DNA of 9,744 bases, taken from assembly GCA_028289505.1 (NCBI GenBank), contig JANQPK010000176.1, positions 1-9,744 on the forward strand, read 5' to 3'. The notes under the pieces were generated by a model. The model made no database searches. It was not told the origin of the DNA and saw nothing but the letters and a program-made list of their open reading frames with translations. Shown here one piece after another: positions 1-7,414 of the stretch (within the stretch, counting starts at the first letter, position 1; each line of letters begins with the position of its first letter). Both the position numbers and the translations under genes were made by a program. The stretch comes from Cyclobacteriaceae bacterium. Lineage in GTDB: Bacteria; Bacteroidota; Bacteroidia; Cytophagales; Cyclobacteriaceae.

Positions 1-2
1 AG

Positions 3-569
3 GTGGAACCTGAGGTAATCGACGAAGTGGAAGAGGAATTACCTGTAGAAGAAATTGTTGCGATAGACGACAATACTGAAAATGTAGAAGTAGTGGAAGA
101 GCCCCAATCAACAGCTCAGGTTGAACAACCGGCTGAGGTAATTCCAGCTGCTACCGTGTCAGCGGAAGCAGAAGAAACTGAAGGCTTTGATTTGGTGGTC
201 AATAGCCCTAATCTGGTAGATCCTGACCTCGATCAGACCGATACAGAGGAATCAATTGAGATTCCAACAGCATCATTAGCGCAAGATGGATTGGCAGATA
301 ATTCTGTGGTAACTGTTGAAACCGCTAAGAAAGATGAGGATTTGTTCCACTACCAGTACTACAGCGGAAAGCTTTATCTATATGGAGATTTCAGGGACAT
401 CCCATACGAAATTCTAGAGCTGAATTCCAATACCGGTAAACGTTTGTTCATCTATTACGACAATGCCTATTACAGAATTAAGGACGATCAACAAAATATC
501 ACACCTTTGGAAGAGCTAACCGATCAGGATGTCATCAAAAAATTAGAGATTATCCAAGCTAACAAATAG
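3..569 (+). CDS. Partial acidic hypothetical protein with Tyr-rich C-terminal segment
   Basis: I do not recognise this protein. The frame is open to the left edge, so the visible 188 codons are probably only its C-terminal part; the GTG at position 3 is more likely an internal Val codon than a start. Residues 1 to about 110 are low-complexity and strongly acidic, dominated by Glu, Val, Asp, Ala and Pro, with no hydrophobic core, which looks like a disordered linker. From about residue 115 the composition changes to a compact, probably beta-rich segment with ten tyrosines in roughly 46 residues (for example QYY, LYLY, IYY, AYY), followed by a predicted helix that ends the protein. No signal peptide, membrane segment or catalytic motif is visible in this part. 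It is separated from ftsX by a terminator, so it is not part of that operon. The missing N-terminus may carry the domain that defines its function. Confidence 0.7.
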   Translation: MEPEVIDEVEEELPVEEIVAIDDNTENVEVVEEPQSTAQVEQPAEVIPAATVSAEAEETEGFDLVVNSPNLVDPDLDQTDTEESIEIPTASLAQDGLADNSVVTVETAKKDEDLFHYQYYSGKLYLYGDFRDIPYEILELNSNTGKRLFIYYDNAYYRIKDDQQNITPLEELTDQDVIKKLEIIQANK

Positions 570-592
570 ATTAGCTGATATCATAAATAGTT

Positions 593-620
593 AATCCCGC
601 CTAACCGCGGGATTTTTTTT
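593..620 (+). terminator. Rho-independent terminator after the acidic protein gene
   Basis: A perfect 8-bp inverted repeat (593-600 with 607-614, core CCCGC/GCGGG) encloses a 6-nt loop and runs directly into a tract of eight T (613-620). It lies 24 bp after the stop codon at 567-569. It should end transcription of the upstream gene and isolate it from ftsX. Confidence 0.88.
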
Positions 621-651
621 GCCCCGGTTTTAGGATTAATTCTTAAATTTG
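619..651 (+). promoter_or_regulatory. Candidate Bacteroidota-type promoter for the ftsX operon
   Basis: TAAATTTG at 644-651 matches the Bacteroidota -7 consensus TAnnTTTG exactly. A TTG at 619-621 lies 22 bp upstream, within the reported range for the -33 element. Transcription would begin a few bases before the TTG start codon at 670, giving a very short leader. The site sits directly after the terminator, where a promoter for the following operon is expected. The -33 element overlaps the end of the T tract, so that half is weaker evidence. Confidence 0.5.
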
Positions 652-669
652 AGCTTTTAGCTAGCCAAA

Positions 670-1563
670 TTGGAAAACAAACGACCACGTAAAAAGAAGA
701 AGCTAGGTTCTTATCCCTTTCTAAGCGTTGTATTTAGTATTGCTTTGGCCTTATTCGTTATGGGCCTGTTCGGAATTTTATTCATCCACAGTCATAAATT
801 AAGTGAATACATCAGGGAGCAGATGGAAGTCCAGATTTATTTGGACAGTCAGCTTAGCGAAAATCAAGTATTGGGAATTCAAAAAACTCTTGCCAACAAA
901 GAGTATACCCTGGTAAAGGACGATGAACCTCAATTGATATATATTTCTAAAGAGCAGGCTTTGGAAGATTTTGCGCTCAAATCCGGTGAGAATCCTGAGG
1001 AGTTCCTTGGTCATAATCCATTGAGAGATGCATATCTGCTAAAGTTGAAACCGGAGTACCAGGACAGTTTAAGCTTGACCCAGATCACCACGGAAATCGA
1101 ATCAATAAATGGAGTGTTTGAAGTGAGTTATCTGGACAATATTATCGCTGATATCAATAAGAATACCACAAAGATTGGTCTGATATTGATCGGATTCTTT
1201 GTGCTGTTGCTGTTGACTGTAGTATTACTGATCAATAACACCATTAAATTAGCCCTTTTCTCTCAGCGATTCCTGATTCGAAGTATGCAGTTGGTGGGAG
1301 CTACTGGGGCATTTATCCAAAGACCATTTTTATGGAGGTCCTTGAACCATGGTTTGTTGGCTGGGTTGGTGGCCTCATTATTGTTGTTTGGACTGCTGGA
1401 ATATGCGAGGCATCAAATCCCTGACTTGTCGGTAATCAGTGATCCTAATAGGGTACTAATATTATTTGCCGGTTTGATATTGATGGGCGGAGTCATAGGG
1501 TTGTTTAGTACCAGGCGGGCCATCAGAAAGTATTTAAAAATGTCGCTTGACGAACTCTACTAA
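670..1563 (+). CDS. ftsX: Cell division protein FtsX (permease-like subunit)
   Basis: FtsX is the membrane partner of the ATPase FtsE. Known family role: it spans the inner membrane at the division site and controls peptidoglycan hydrolases through its periplasmic loop. The 297-aa product has the family layout: a polybasic cytoplasmic N-terminus (KRPRKKKK), TM1 at about 14-41, an extracytoplasmic domain of about 125 residues, TM2 at about 168-190, TM3 at about 227-246 and TM4 at about 262-282. The stretch after TM2 (NNTIKLALFSQR, then RSMQLVGAT) is the typical FtsX/MacB-like coupling segment. The start is a TTG: an in-frame stop lies at 658-660, and the first ATG would be residue 31 inside TM1, so TTG is the only start that keeps TM1 and the basic N-terminus. 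No ftsE is in the window. It opens a plus-strand operon, with the next gene starting 1 bp after its stop. Confidence 0.93.
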   Translation: MENKRPRKKKKLGSYPFLSVVFSIALALFVMGLFGILFIHSHKLSEYIREQMEVQIYLDSQLSENQVLGIQKTLANKEYTLVKDDEPQLIYISKEQALEDFALKSGENPEEFLGHNPLRDAYLLKLKPEYQDSLSLTQITTEIESINGVFEVSYLDNIIADINKNTTKIGLILIGFFVLLLLTVVLLINNTIKLALFSQRFLIRSMQLVGATGAFIQRPFLWRSLNHGLLAGLVASLLLFGLLEYARHQIPDLSVISDPNRVLILFAGLILMGGVIGLFSTRRAIRKYLKMSLDELY

Positions 1564-1564
1564 A

Positions 1565-1777
1565 ATGAGCAATAAAGGATTACCATTTGGAAGAAAAAAC
1601 TATATAATCATGCTGGTTGGTTTGGCCGTTTTGATACTGGGTTTCGTGGTTATGTCGCTTGATTCCGCCCCTTATGGGTTTGGATTTGTGGGGTTAACCC
1701 TGGGTCCAATAATTGTAATGGTGGGTTTCATGATTCAATTTTTCGCCATACTACACAATCCCGGCAAGGATAAATGA
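1565..1777 (+). CDS. DUF3098 family small membrane protein
   Basis: This is a 70-aa protein with two predicted membrane helices (about 13-32 and 39-64), a short basic N-terminus containing PFGRKNY and a charged C-terminal tail. The PFGRKNY start, the FVVMS end of helix 1 and the LGPIIVMVGF second helix match what I know of the Bacteroidota DUF3098 family, which is typically found directly after ftsX. Function is unknown; position suggests a role with FtsX or in the envelope, but that is inference. The ATG at 1565 is preferred over an in-frame TTG at 1547 that would overlap ftsX, because it gives the normal family N-terminus. Its stop overlaps the uppP start by 4 bp (ATGA), a sign of translational coupling. 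Confidence 0.82.
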   Translation: MSNKGLPFGRKNYIIMLVGLAVLILGFVVMSLDSAPYGFGFVGLTLGPIIVMVGFMIQFFAILHNPGKDK

Positions 1778-2562
1778 CCGCGATCGATGCCATTATTCTT
1801 GGGATACTCCAAGGACTTACGGAATTCTTACCTATAAGCAGCAGTGGGCATATTGAGCTGGGAACCGCCTTGCTTAATGTGCAAACCGCTAACAACCTAC
1901 TGTTCTCAGTGGTGGTCCACGCTGCTACCTGTCTCAGTACCGTAGTAATCTTCAGAAAAGACCTCTTGAAGCTGTTTACGGATTTTTTTCGATTTGACAA
2001 AGAGGCCGTTAACTATACCGCGGCATTAATCATCTCGGCGATTCCAGTAGGCATTATTGGATTGACATATGATCAGGAGATTGAGAATTTTTTTAGCGGA
2101 CAATTACTACTGGTCGGATTCATGCTGTTGGTTACCGGCCTGTTATTGGCTATGACCTATTACGCGCCACCAAGAACCGGGAAAGTAACCCTGGGCCGAT
2201 CTTTGTTGATCGGTCTGTCCCAAGCATTGGCCATTTTACCTGGTATTTCGAGATCAGGTGCTACTATCTCAACAGCTTTACTGTTAGGAGTAGATAAAGA
2301 AAAAGCCGCCCGTTTCTCTTTTCTCATGGTACTAATGCCAATCCTAGGTGGAAGCGCGCTGAAGCTAATGGATTATTTGCAGGCACCTGAAATGTCCGAA
2401 AACATAACTACTGTGGTTTTGATCATTGGCTTTCTAGCCGCTTTTATCACCGGATTAGTGGCATGTAAGTGGATGATCTCTATTGTTAAAAAAGGGAAAC
2501 TTATCTATTTCGCTTTTTATTGTTTCGCAGTTGGCAGTGTTACCATTCTACTTTCAATGTAA
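1774..2562 (+). CDS. uppP: Undecaprenyl-diphosphate phosphatase UppP (BacA family)
   Basis: This is an integral inner-membrane enzyme that removes one phosphate from undecaprenyl diphosphate, regenerating the lipid carrier for peptidoglycan and other surface polymers; overexpression of the family gives bacitracin resistance. The 262-aa length and highly hydrophobic sequence fit the family. Motif 1 is at residues 13-26: Q13-xxx-E17 (the (Q/E)xxxE motif) followed by PISSSGH with H26. Motif 2 is PGISRSGAT at 156-164, with R160 as the expected phosphate-binding arginine. Both catalytic motifs are intact. The ATG overlaps the preceding stop (ATGA), and its stop overlaps the truB start (TAATG), placing it in the middle of a coupled operon with ftsX. 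This groups a cell-division regulator with cell-wall carrier recycling. Confidence 0.96.
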   Translation: MTAIDAIILGILQGLTEFLPISSSGHIELGTALLNVQTANNLLFSVVVHAATCLSTVVIFRKDLLKLFTDFFRFDKEAVNYTAALIISAIPVGIIGLTYDQEIENFFSGQLLLVGFMLLVTGLLLAMTYYAPPRTGKVTLGRSLLIGLSQALAILPGISRSGATISTALLLGVDKEKAARFSFLMVLMPILGGSALKLMDYLQAPEMSENITTVVLIIGFLAAFITGLVACKWMISIVKKGKLIYFAFYCFAVGSVTILLSM

Positions 2563-3239
2563 TGAACCAACTAAGCCAGGAAGGAAGCATGCTGCTGATT
2601 GACAAGCCCTATGAGTGGACCTCTTTTGGTGTAGTAAAGAAACTAAGAGGGGCGTTAGGCATCAAGAAGATTGGTCATGCTGGAACCTTGGATCCATTGG
2701 CTACTGGTCTTTTGATTCTTTGTACAGGAAAAATGACTAAAAAGATCCACCAGTACCAAGAGATGGAAAAAGAATATGAAGGAAAACTGGTATTGGGCAA
2801 AACTACCCCTTCTATTGATCTGGAAACTGACTTTGACTCCAGTAAGGATACTTCACACCTAACGGAATCTGATGTAATCAAGGTAAGTGATAGCTTTGTG
2901 GGAGAGATCCAACAAATACCCCCGGTATATTCCGCAGTGAAAGTTGACGGACAGCGTGTTTATAACAAAGCTCGGAAGGGCCAGCAGGTAGAATTAAAGC
3001 CCAGGCAGGTTCATATACGCAAGTTTGAAATCATCAAATGTAAATTACCAGAGGTTGACTTTAAGGTAGTCTGCTCGAAAGGTACTTATATCAGGAGTTT
3101 GGTAAGGGATTTTGGCACAGTACTCGGGACCGGAGCCTACTTGGCTGCATTGACCAGAACCCGGATTGGAATTTACACCTTGGCTGAAGCTCAGCAGCTG
3201 GACGATTTGCTGAAACACACCTCCTTGGATCCAAAATAG
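2562..3239 (+). CDS. truB: tRNA pseudouridine(55) synthase TruB
   Basis: TruB converts U55 in the T-loop of tRNAs to pseudouridine in the cytoplasm. The 225-aa product shows the family motifs: LLIDKPYEWTSF near the N-terminus, GHAGTLDPLATG with catalytic D44, PPVYSAVKVDGQRVY at about 120-134, and SKGTYIRSLVRD around 172-183 with G174-T175-Y176-I177-R178. The protein ends soon after the catalytic fold, so the C-terminal PUA domain of the E. coli-type enzyme (about 314 aa) is missing; short forms are usual in Bacteroidota as far as I know. The start at 2562 (TAATG overlap with uppP) leaves a nine-residue lead before MLLIDKP and fits the family better than the in-frame ATG at 2520, which lies deep inside uppP. 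ATG 2589 is a less likely alternative. Confidence 0.95.
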   Translation: MNQLSQEGSMLLIDKPYEWTSFGVVKKLRGALGIKKIGHAGTLDPLATGLLILCTGKMTKKIHQYQEMEKEYEGKLVLGKTTPSIDLETDFDSSKDTSHLTESDVIKVSDSFVGEIQQIPPVYSAVKVDGQRVYNKARKGQQVELKPRQVHIRKFEIIKCKLPEVDFKVVCSKGTYIRSLVRDFGTVLGTGAYLAALTRTRIGIYTLAEAQQLDDLLKHTSLDPK

Positions 3240-3242
3240 ACT

Positions 3243-4184
3243 ATGCGCATTTATTCTGGAATCGATGAATTTAAGAGAATCAAGTACCCTGTGGTCACCG
3301 CCGGAACATTTGACGGTGTGCACCTGGGTCATCAAAAAATTATCAGGAAACTGGGGGAACTGGCGCGTTCGAAATCCGGAGAAACGGTAATTCTAACTTT
3401 TTGGCCACATCCACGGTATGTGCTGAAACCTGGTAGTCAGCTTAAGCTATTGACCACCTTTCAAGAAAAGGCACTGTTACTGGAATCTCTTGGTATTGAC
3501 CATCTTATCCGCCTACCATTCACCCAAAAATTTTCCCAAATTACCTCGCAACAATACCTGGAGCAGGTACTGGTAAAACAATTGGGCACCAAGCAACTGG
3601 TAATTGGTTATGACCACCGCTTCGGAAAGAACCGGGAAGGGAGTTTTGAATACCTAAAAGCAAATGCTGCCAAATATGGTTTTGAAGTGGTAGAAATACC
3701 CAGGAAAGATATCGATCAGATCGCGGTAAGCTCCACCAAAATTCGTGAAAACATTATGAATGATCGCATTGACGAGGCTAACAAACTGCTGGGCCGTTTC
3801 TTTCAAATTTCTGGAAAGGTAATACCTGGTCAACAATTAGGTCGTATCATAGGATTCCCAACCGCCAATATTGAAATTGCCGAGGACTACAAACTAATAC
3901 CCTCTGATGGTGCTTATGCAGTTATGGTTACTGTTGATCAAAAGGTGCATCATGGCATGATGAACATCGGCTACAAACCTACAGTCGGGTCCGAAAAGCG
4001 AACCATAGAAATTCACATCTTTGACTTTGATCAGGATATTTACCACCATGAGGTCGCTGTAGGAGTGGTAAAACAAATCAGACCAGAGATAAAATTTCGC
4101 AACACCGACGAATTGACATCCCGGCTCAAACAAGATGACCAGGAGGCAAGAGCACTATTAAAGAAGTACTCATTAGATAATTGA
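3243..4184 (+). CDS. ribF: Bifunctional riboflavin kinase / FAD synthetase RibF
   Basis: RibF phosphorylates riboflavin to FMN and adenylylates FMN to FAD in the cytoplasm. The 313-aa product has both domains. The N-terminal nucleotidyltransferase shows GTFDGVHLGH (residues 21-30, with the HxGH motif H27-H30), GYDHRFG (122-128) and SSTKIR (163-168). The C-terminal flavokinase domain shows GRIIGFPTANI (200-210), PSDGAYAV (220-227) and the segment TIEIHIFDFD with the expected catalytic E256. Length is typical, so both activities should be present. The gene begins 3 bp after the truB stop, a truB-ribF order that is widespread in bacteria. The 3-bp gap leaves no room for an FMN riboswitch, so any flavin control would have to act elsewhere. 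Confidence 0.96.
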   Translation: MRIYSGIDEFKRIKYPVVTAGTFDGVHLGHQKIIRKLGELARSKSGETVILTFWPHPRYVLKPGSQLKLLTTFQEKALLLESLGIDHLIRLPFTQKFSQITSQQYLEQVLVKQLGTKQLVIGYDHRFGKNREGSFEYLKANAAKYGFEVVEIPRKDIDQIAVSSTKIRENIMNDRIDEANKLLGRFFQISGKVIPGQQLGRIIGFPTANIEIAEDYKLIPSDGAYAVMVTVDQKVHHGMMNIGYKPTVGSEKRTIEIHIFDFDQDIYHHEVAVGVVKQIRPEIKFRNTDELTSRLKQDDQEARALLKKYSLDN

Positions 4185-4207
4185 ATAAGACCACATTTTA
4201 GCAGAAA

Positions 4208-4546
4208 ATGACCAAGAAATCAGAGATCAATTTTACCGTTGAACTGGATGAGCAAAACATTCCTGAAAAAATACAATGGCATGCAACTGACCAGATTGAT
4301 AGCAAACCATCAGAAACCAAATCCATAGCCATCTCTTTATGGGATCATCAGCAAAAGAACACCTTGCGAATTGATTTGTGGTCAAAAGATATGCCGGTTG
4401 ATGACATGAAAAGGTTTTACGTCGATACTATCGGAGGCATGGCACAAAGCATCCTGAATGCCACCGGTGATAATTTTATGTCCCAGGAAATGAATGACCT
4501 GTGCGAAAAGTTGGTGGAATATCTTCGAAAGCAGCAAGAAACCTAG
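4208..4546 (+). CDS. gldC: GldC-like protein (gliding-motility-associated family)
   Basis: This is a small soluble 112-aa protein with no signal peptide or membrane segment, so it is probably cytoplasmic. It matches my recollection of the GldC family: the N-terminal KSEINFTVELDEQNIPEKIQWHA pattern (residues 4-26), a central SIAISLWD segment (about 40-47), then LRIDLWSKDMPVDDMKRF and a helical C-terminus. In Flavobacterium johnsoniae GldC is associated with gliding and is encoded beside gldB, but it is not itself the motor; homologues occur in Bacteroidota that do not glide. No gldB lies within the window, so its presence does not prove gliding. It begins 23 bp after ribF with no terminator between, so it is probably the last gene of the ftsX operon. 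A 131-bp gap follows. Confidence 0.82.
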   Translation: MTKKSEINFTVELDEQNIPEKIQWHATDQIDSKPSETKSIAISLWDHQQKNTLRIDLWSKDMPVDDMKRFYVDTIGGMAQSILNATGDNFMSQEMNDLCEKLVEYLRKQQET

Positions 4547-4605
4547 TTGCCCACCTATTAACACCATAATTTTAAATATTTCGTAATAATTCGTTAGTTT
4601 CAGGG

Positions 4606-4638
4606 TTGCAGGATACAAAATCTGTATTTTTACGTTTT
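4606..4638 (+). promoter_or_regulatory. Candidate promoter for the receptor-lipoprotein unit
   Basis: In the 131-bp gap before the receptor gene, TACGTTTT at 4631-4638 matches TAnnTTTG except for the last base. A TTG at 4606-4608 lies 22 bp upstream. TATTTTTA at 4625-4632 is an alternative -7. The region is AT-rich and no terminator is visible after gldC, so read-through from upstream is also possible. A perfect 10-bp palindrome (GTTTTAAAAC, 4634-4643) overlaps the putative -7 and could be chance in such AT-rich sequence. Confidence 0.33.
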
Positions 4639-4677
4639 AAAACTGACGATTTCTTAAGCGGAATAAGACACCAGCCT

Positions 4678-7404
4678 ATGAAAAGACTTTTACATCTATT
4701 CTCAATACTCTTGTTGTGGCTAACTACCACCAGTATATTAAACGCCCAAACTAGAGTAACGGGAAATGTTGCCGAGGCCGAAACGGGCGAAGCACTAATT
4801 GGGGTAAACATCGTGGTTAAGGATCAAGTGATTGGTACCATTACCGATATCGAGGGCAATTTTGATCTCAGCGTACAGCAACCCCCGCCATTTACCATAC
4901 TCATTTCTATGGTTGGGTTTGAAACCCAGGTAGTTGACATCACAAACGAAGATACCAGAGGATTATCCATTGAATTGTCGGAAAGTGTACTTTTGGGTCA
5001 GGAGATTGTAGTTTCCGCATCGAGGGTAGAAGAAAGTATCATGCAATCGCCTGTGACGGTTGAAAAGATGGATATTTTAGCCATTCAGCAAACCGCCGCA
5101 CCAAACTTTTTTGAGTCATTATCCCATATCAAAGGGGTGACTACCAGTACTGGAAGCTTAACTTTCAACGCTATTAATACCAGGGGTTTTGCTACCATTG
5201 CCAATGTGCGTTTTGTTACACTGGTGGATGGTATGGACATTTCTGCACCATTACTGAATTTTCCTACAGGAAATCTGGTAGGAATATCGGAGCTTGATGC
5301 CGAAAGTGTAGAACTAGTACCAGGAGCAGCCTCCGCACTGTACGGACCCAATGCTTTTAATGGTATACTATTTATGAATAGCAAAAGCCCTTTTGACTAT
5401 CAGGGACTAAGTGCACAAGTAAAAGTTGGGGTTACCGATTCTGATGCCGCAGGTACCGATCCCTTGTACAACTTCGGAATCCGCTATGCTAAAGCATTTA
5501 ATGACAAGTTTGCTTTTAAAGTAAACTTCAACATTTTGCAGGCCACTGATTGGCTGGGCAACGATTACACTACTGACCGGGTGATTCCAGGAAATCCAGT
5601 TGGTGCACCGAATTTTGACGGGCTCAACACCTACGGAGATGAAGGTGTTATTGCCGGAAATATTGGTGATTTGACCGGCATACCAGAGCTAGCACCTTTG
5701 GGAGACATCGATATTAGACGTACGGGCTTCCAAGAAGAGGTACTATTGGATAACAGGGATGCCAAAAGCATTAAGGCCGATGCAGCATTGCACTACCGGA
5801 TAAATGATAGAATGGAATTATCCTATAACTATCGGTATGGGGGTGGGAGTGCTATCTATCAGGGGTCTGGGAAATTTGCCCTGCGGGATTTCTCGCAACA
5901 GTTCCACAAACTGGAGTTAGAAGGAGATAACTTTTTTATCAGAGGGTACCACACTGCCACTGATGACGGCGATTCCTATAATATGGACGCTCTAGGTGCT
6001 TTCACCAATGAACGCATTTCGCCTTCAGCAGAGGAATGGGTACCCACTTACCTGGGCACCTACGTATTGGCCATACAAGGTTTGATTCCCGGGGTACCTG
6101 CAGGTGATGAAGATGCAGCGCACGCAGCCTCGCGTACCCAGGCCGATAGGAGCAGGAATGAACTTTCCCAAGCAGAACTGCAAAGCATTATTGATGATAC
6201 CCGAAACGCTAATCTGAACGTCGATGAAAACGGGGCTGGTTTCATTGAAGGCTCCAGACTGCTGCATATCGAGGGTAATTATAACTTCAAAAATCAAATT
6301 GACTGGGCAGAGATTATCGTTGGGGGTAATTTCAGACGCTACAGTATTTGGTCAGGAGGTACTATTTTCGATGAAGAACCGATAGATGGCGGAGGCTTTG
6401 AAAGGGTCAACATAAGTGAGTGGGGGGCTTATGCACAGCTTAGTAAGCAGTTGGATAAGTTAATACTTACCGGTTCTTTGCGCTATGACAAGAATGAGAA
6501 TTTCGAAGGCCAGATAAACCCAAGACTATCAGCAGTATACAGTGTAAAGGAAAGCCATAATATTCGAGCATCATTCCAAACTGGGTTTAGGAATCCCGAT
6601 TCACAATCACAGTTTATCTGGTTTCCCACTCCAGCAGGAATCCTAGTTGGAAGTACTGAGAAGAATGCAGCCCGCTATGGAATTCATGAAGGTAGTGGGG
6701 GTGCAGGCGCCTTGGATCCTGAAACCCTACAACCTGTTAGTATAGATTTTGTTGAGCCTGAACAACTCACAGCCTACGAAATAGGGTACAAAGGCATTAT
6801 TAACAGTAAGATAATGGTGGATTTCAATTATTATCACAATCAGTACAAGGACTTTATTGCCAATCGTCCGGTATTGAGTGCGGGGCCCGTTGAACGACGT
6901 GGAGAAGTGCTTACCAATGCGGTAGGTGGTTTCAATATCCTCATGAATCCCTATGTAAACGTCAGAAACGATGTGAGCTCGGATGGTATTGGATTAGGGG
7001 TAACCTGGAATATTGGTAATGGATATTCCTTTGGTGGTAGTTACAACTGGGCACAATTCTCAGTTGATGGTACCCTACCAGAAGGATTTGTGGCAGGCTT
7101 TAATACACCAGAACATAAATTCAATGTCAACGTCAGCAATCGAAATATTGGTAACAACATAGGCTTTTATGCAGCTTTCAGATGGCAGGACGAATTTCTG
7201 TGGGAGTCGACCTTTGGGATAGGAGACATACCTGATTTCGGCGTACTTGACCTGCAATTGAACTACAAGGTCGAATCGATCAAATCAGTAGTTAAAGTCG
7301 GAGGAACCAATCTTTTCTCCGGAGATTACCGCACCAATATTGGTCCTGGCTTTGTCGGGTCACAATACTACGTAGCCCTTACCTTTGATCAATTCCTGAA
7401 TTAA
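4678..7404 (+). CDS. TonB-dependent outer-membrane receptor with carboxypeptidase-regulatory-like N-terminal domain
   Basis: This is an outer-membrane beta-barrel for active, TonB-driven import of a ligand I cannot identify. From the ATG at 4678 it is 908 aa; the in-frame TTG at 4606 would put 24 unrelated residues ahead of a clear signal peptide (MKRLL, hydrophobic core, cleavage predicted after A23 in ILNA-Q). Residues 25 to about 110 form a CarboxypepD_reg-like domain (VTGNV, GEALIGVNIVVKD, TDIEGNFDL, ISMVGFETQ). EIVVSASR near 110-116 resembles a TonB-box region. The plug (about 115-240) carries the hallmark LVPGAASALYGPNAFNGI. The barrel includes RLSAVYSVKESHNIRASF (616-633), TGFRNP and AYEIGYKG (about 699-706), and ends SQYYVALTFDQFLN. 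A hydrophilic, Ala/Asp-rich stretch at about 469-525 is probably an extracellular loop. It is not a SusC type by length or partner: an SGNH lipoprotein, not SusD, follows 10 bp later. Confidence 0.93.
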   Translation: MKRLLHLFSILLLWLTTTSILNAQTRVTGNVAEAETGEALIGVNIVVKDQVIGTITDIEGNFDLSVQQPPPFTILISMVGFETQVVDITNEDTRGLSIELSESVLLGQEIVVSASRVEESIMQSPVTVEKMDILAIQQTAAPNFFESLSHIKGVTTSTGSLTFNAINTRGFATIANVRFVTLVDGMDISAPLLNFPTGNLVGISELDAESVELVPGAASALYGPNAFNGILFMNSKSPFDYQGLSAQVKVGVTDSDAAGTDPLYNFGIRYAKAFNDKFAFKVNFNILQATDWLGNDYTTDRVIPGNPVGAPNFDGLNTYGDEGVIAGNIGDLTGIPELAPLGDIDIRRTGFQEEVLLDNRDAKSIKADAALHYRINDRMELSYNYRYGGGSAIYQGSGKFALRDFSQQFHKLELEGDNFFIRGYHTATDDGDSYNMDALGAFTNERISPSAEEWVPTYLGTYVLAIQGLIPGVPAGDEDAAHAASRTQADRSRNELSQAELQSIIDDTRNANLNVDENGAGFIEGSRLLHIEGNYNFKNQIDWAEIIVGGNFRRYSIWSGGTIFDEEPIDGGGFERVNISEWGAYAQLSKQLDKLILTGSLRYDKNENFEGQINPRLSAVYSVKESHNIRASFQTGFRNPDSQSQFIWFPTPAGILVGSTEKNAARYGIHEGSGGAGALDPETLQPVSIDFVEPEQLTAYEIGYKGIINSKIMVDFNYYHNQYKDFIANRPVLSAGPVERRGEVLTNAVGGFNILMNPYVNVRNDVSSDGIGLGVTWNIGNGYSFGGSYNWAQFSVDGTLPEGFVAGFNTPEHKFNVNVSNRNIGNNIGFYAAFRWQDEFLWESTFGIGDIPDFGVLDLQLNYKVESIKSVVKVGGTNLFSGDYRTNIGPGFVGSQYYVALTFDQFLN

Positions 7405-7414
7405 CTTGAACCGA

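Noticed and set aside
2520..2561. Earlier ATG for truB
   Set aside because: It would add 14 residues inside uppP that do not fit the conserved TruB N-terminus; the TAATG overlap at 2562 is the usual operon arrangement.
3240..3242. FMN riboswitch upstream of ribF
   Set aside because: Only 3 bp separate truB and ribF, and no conserved RFN-element sequence is visible nearby.
4606..4677. Upstream TTG start for the TonB-dependent receptor
   Set aside because: It would bury the signal peptide behind 24 polar residues and remove the promoter region.
4547..4677. Terminator or small gene between gldC and the receptor gene
   Set aside because: No GC-rich stem with a T tract is present and no frame with a plausible start and composition is found; only a weak promoter candidate is reported.
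4678..7404. SusC-type glycan importer
   Set aside because: The protein is shorter than typical SusC, no SusD-like gene follows, and no glycoside hydrolase genes are in the window.
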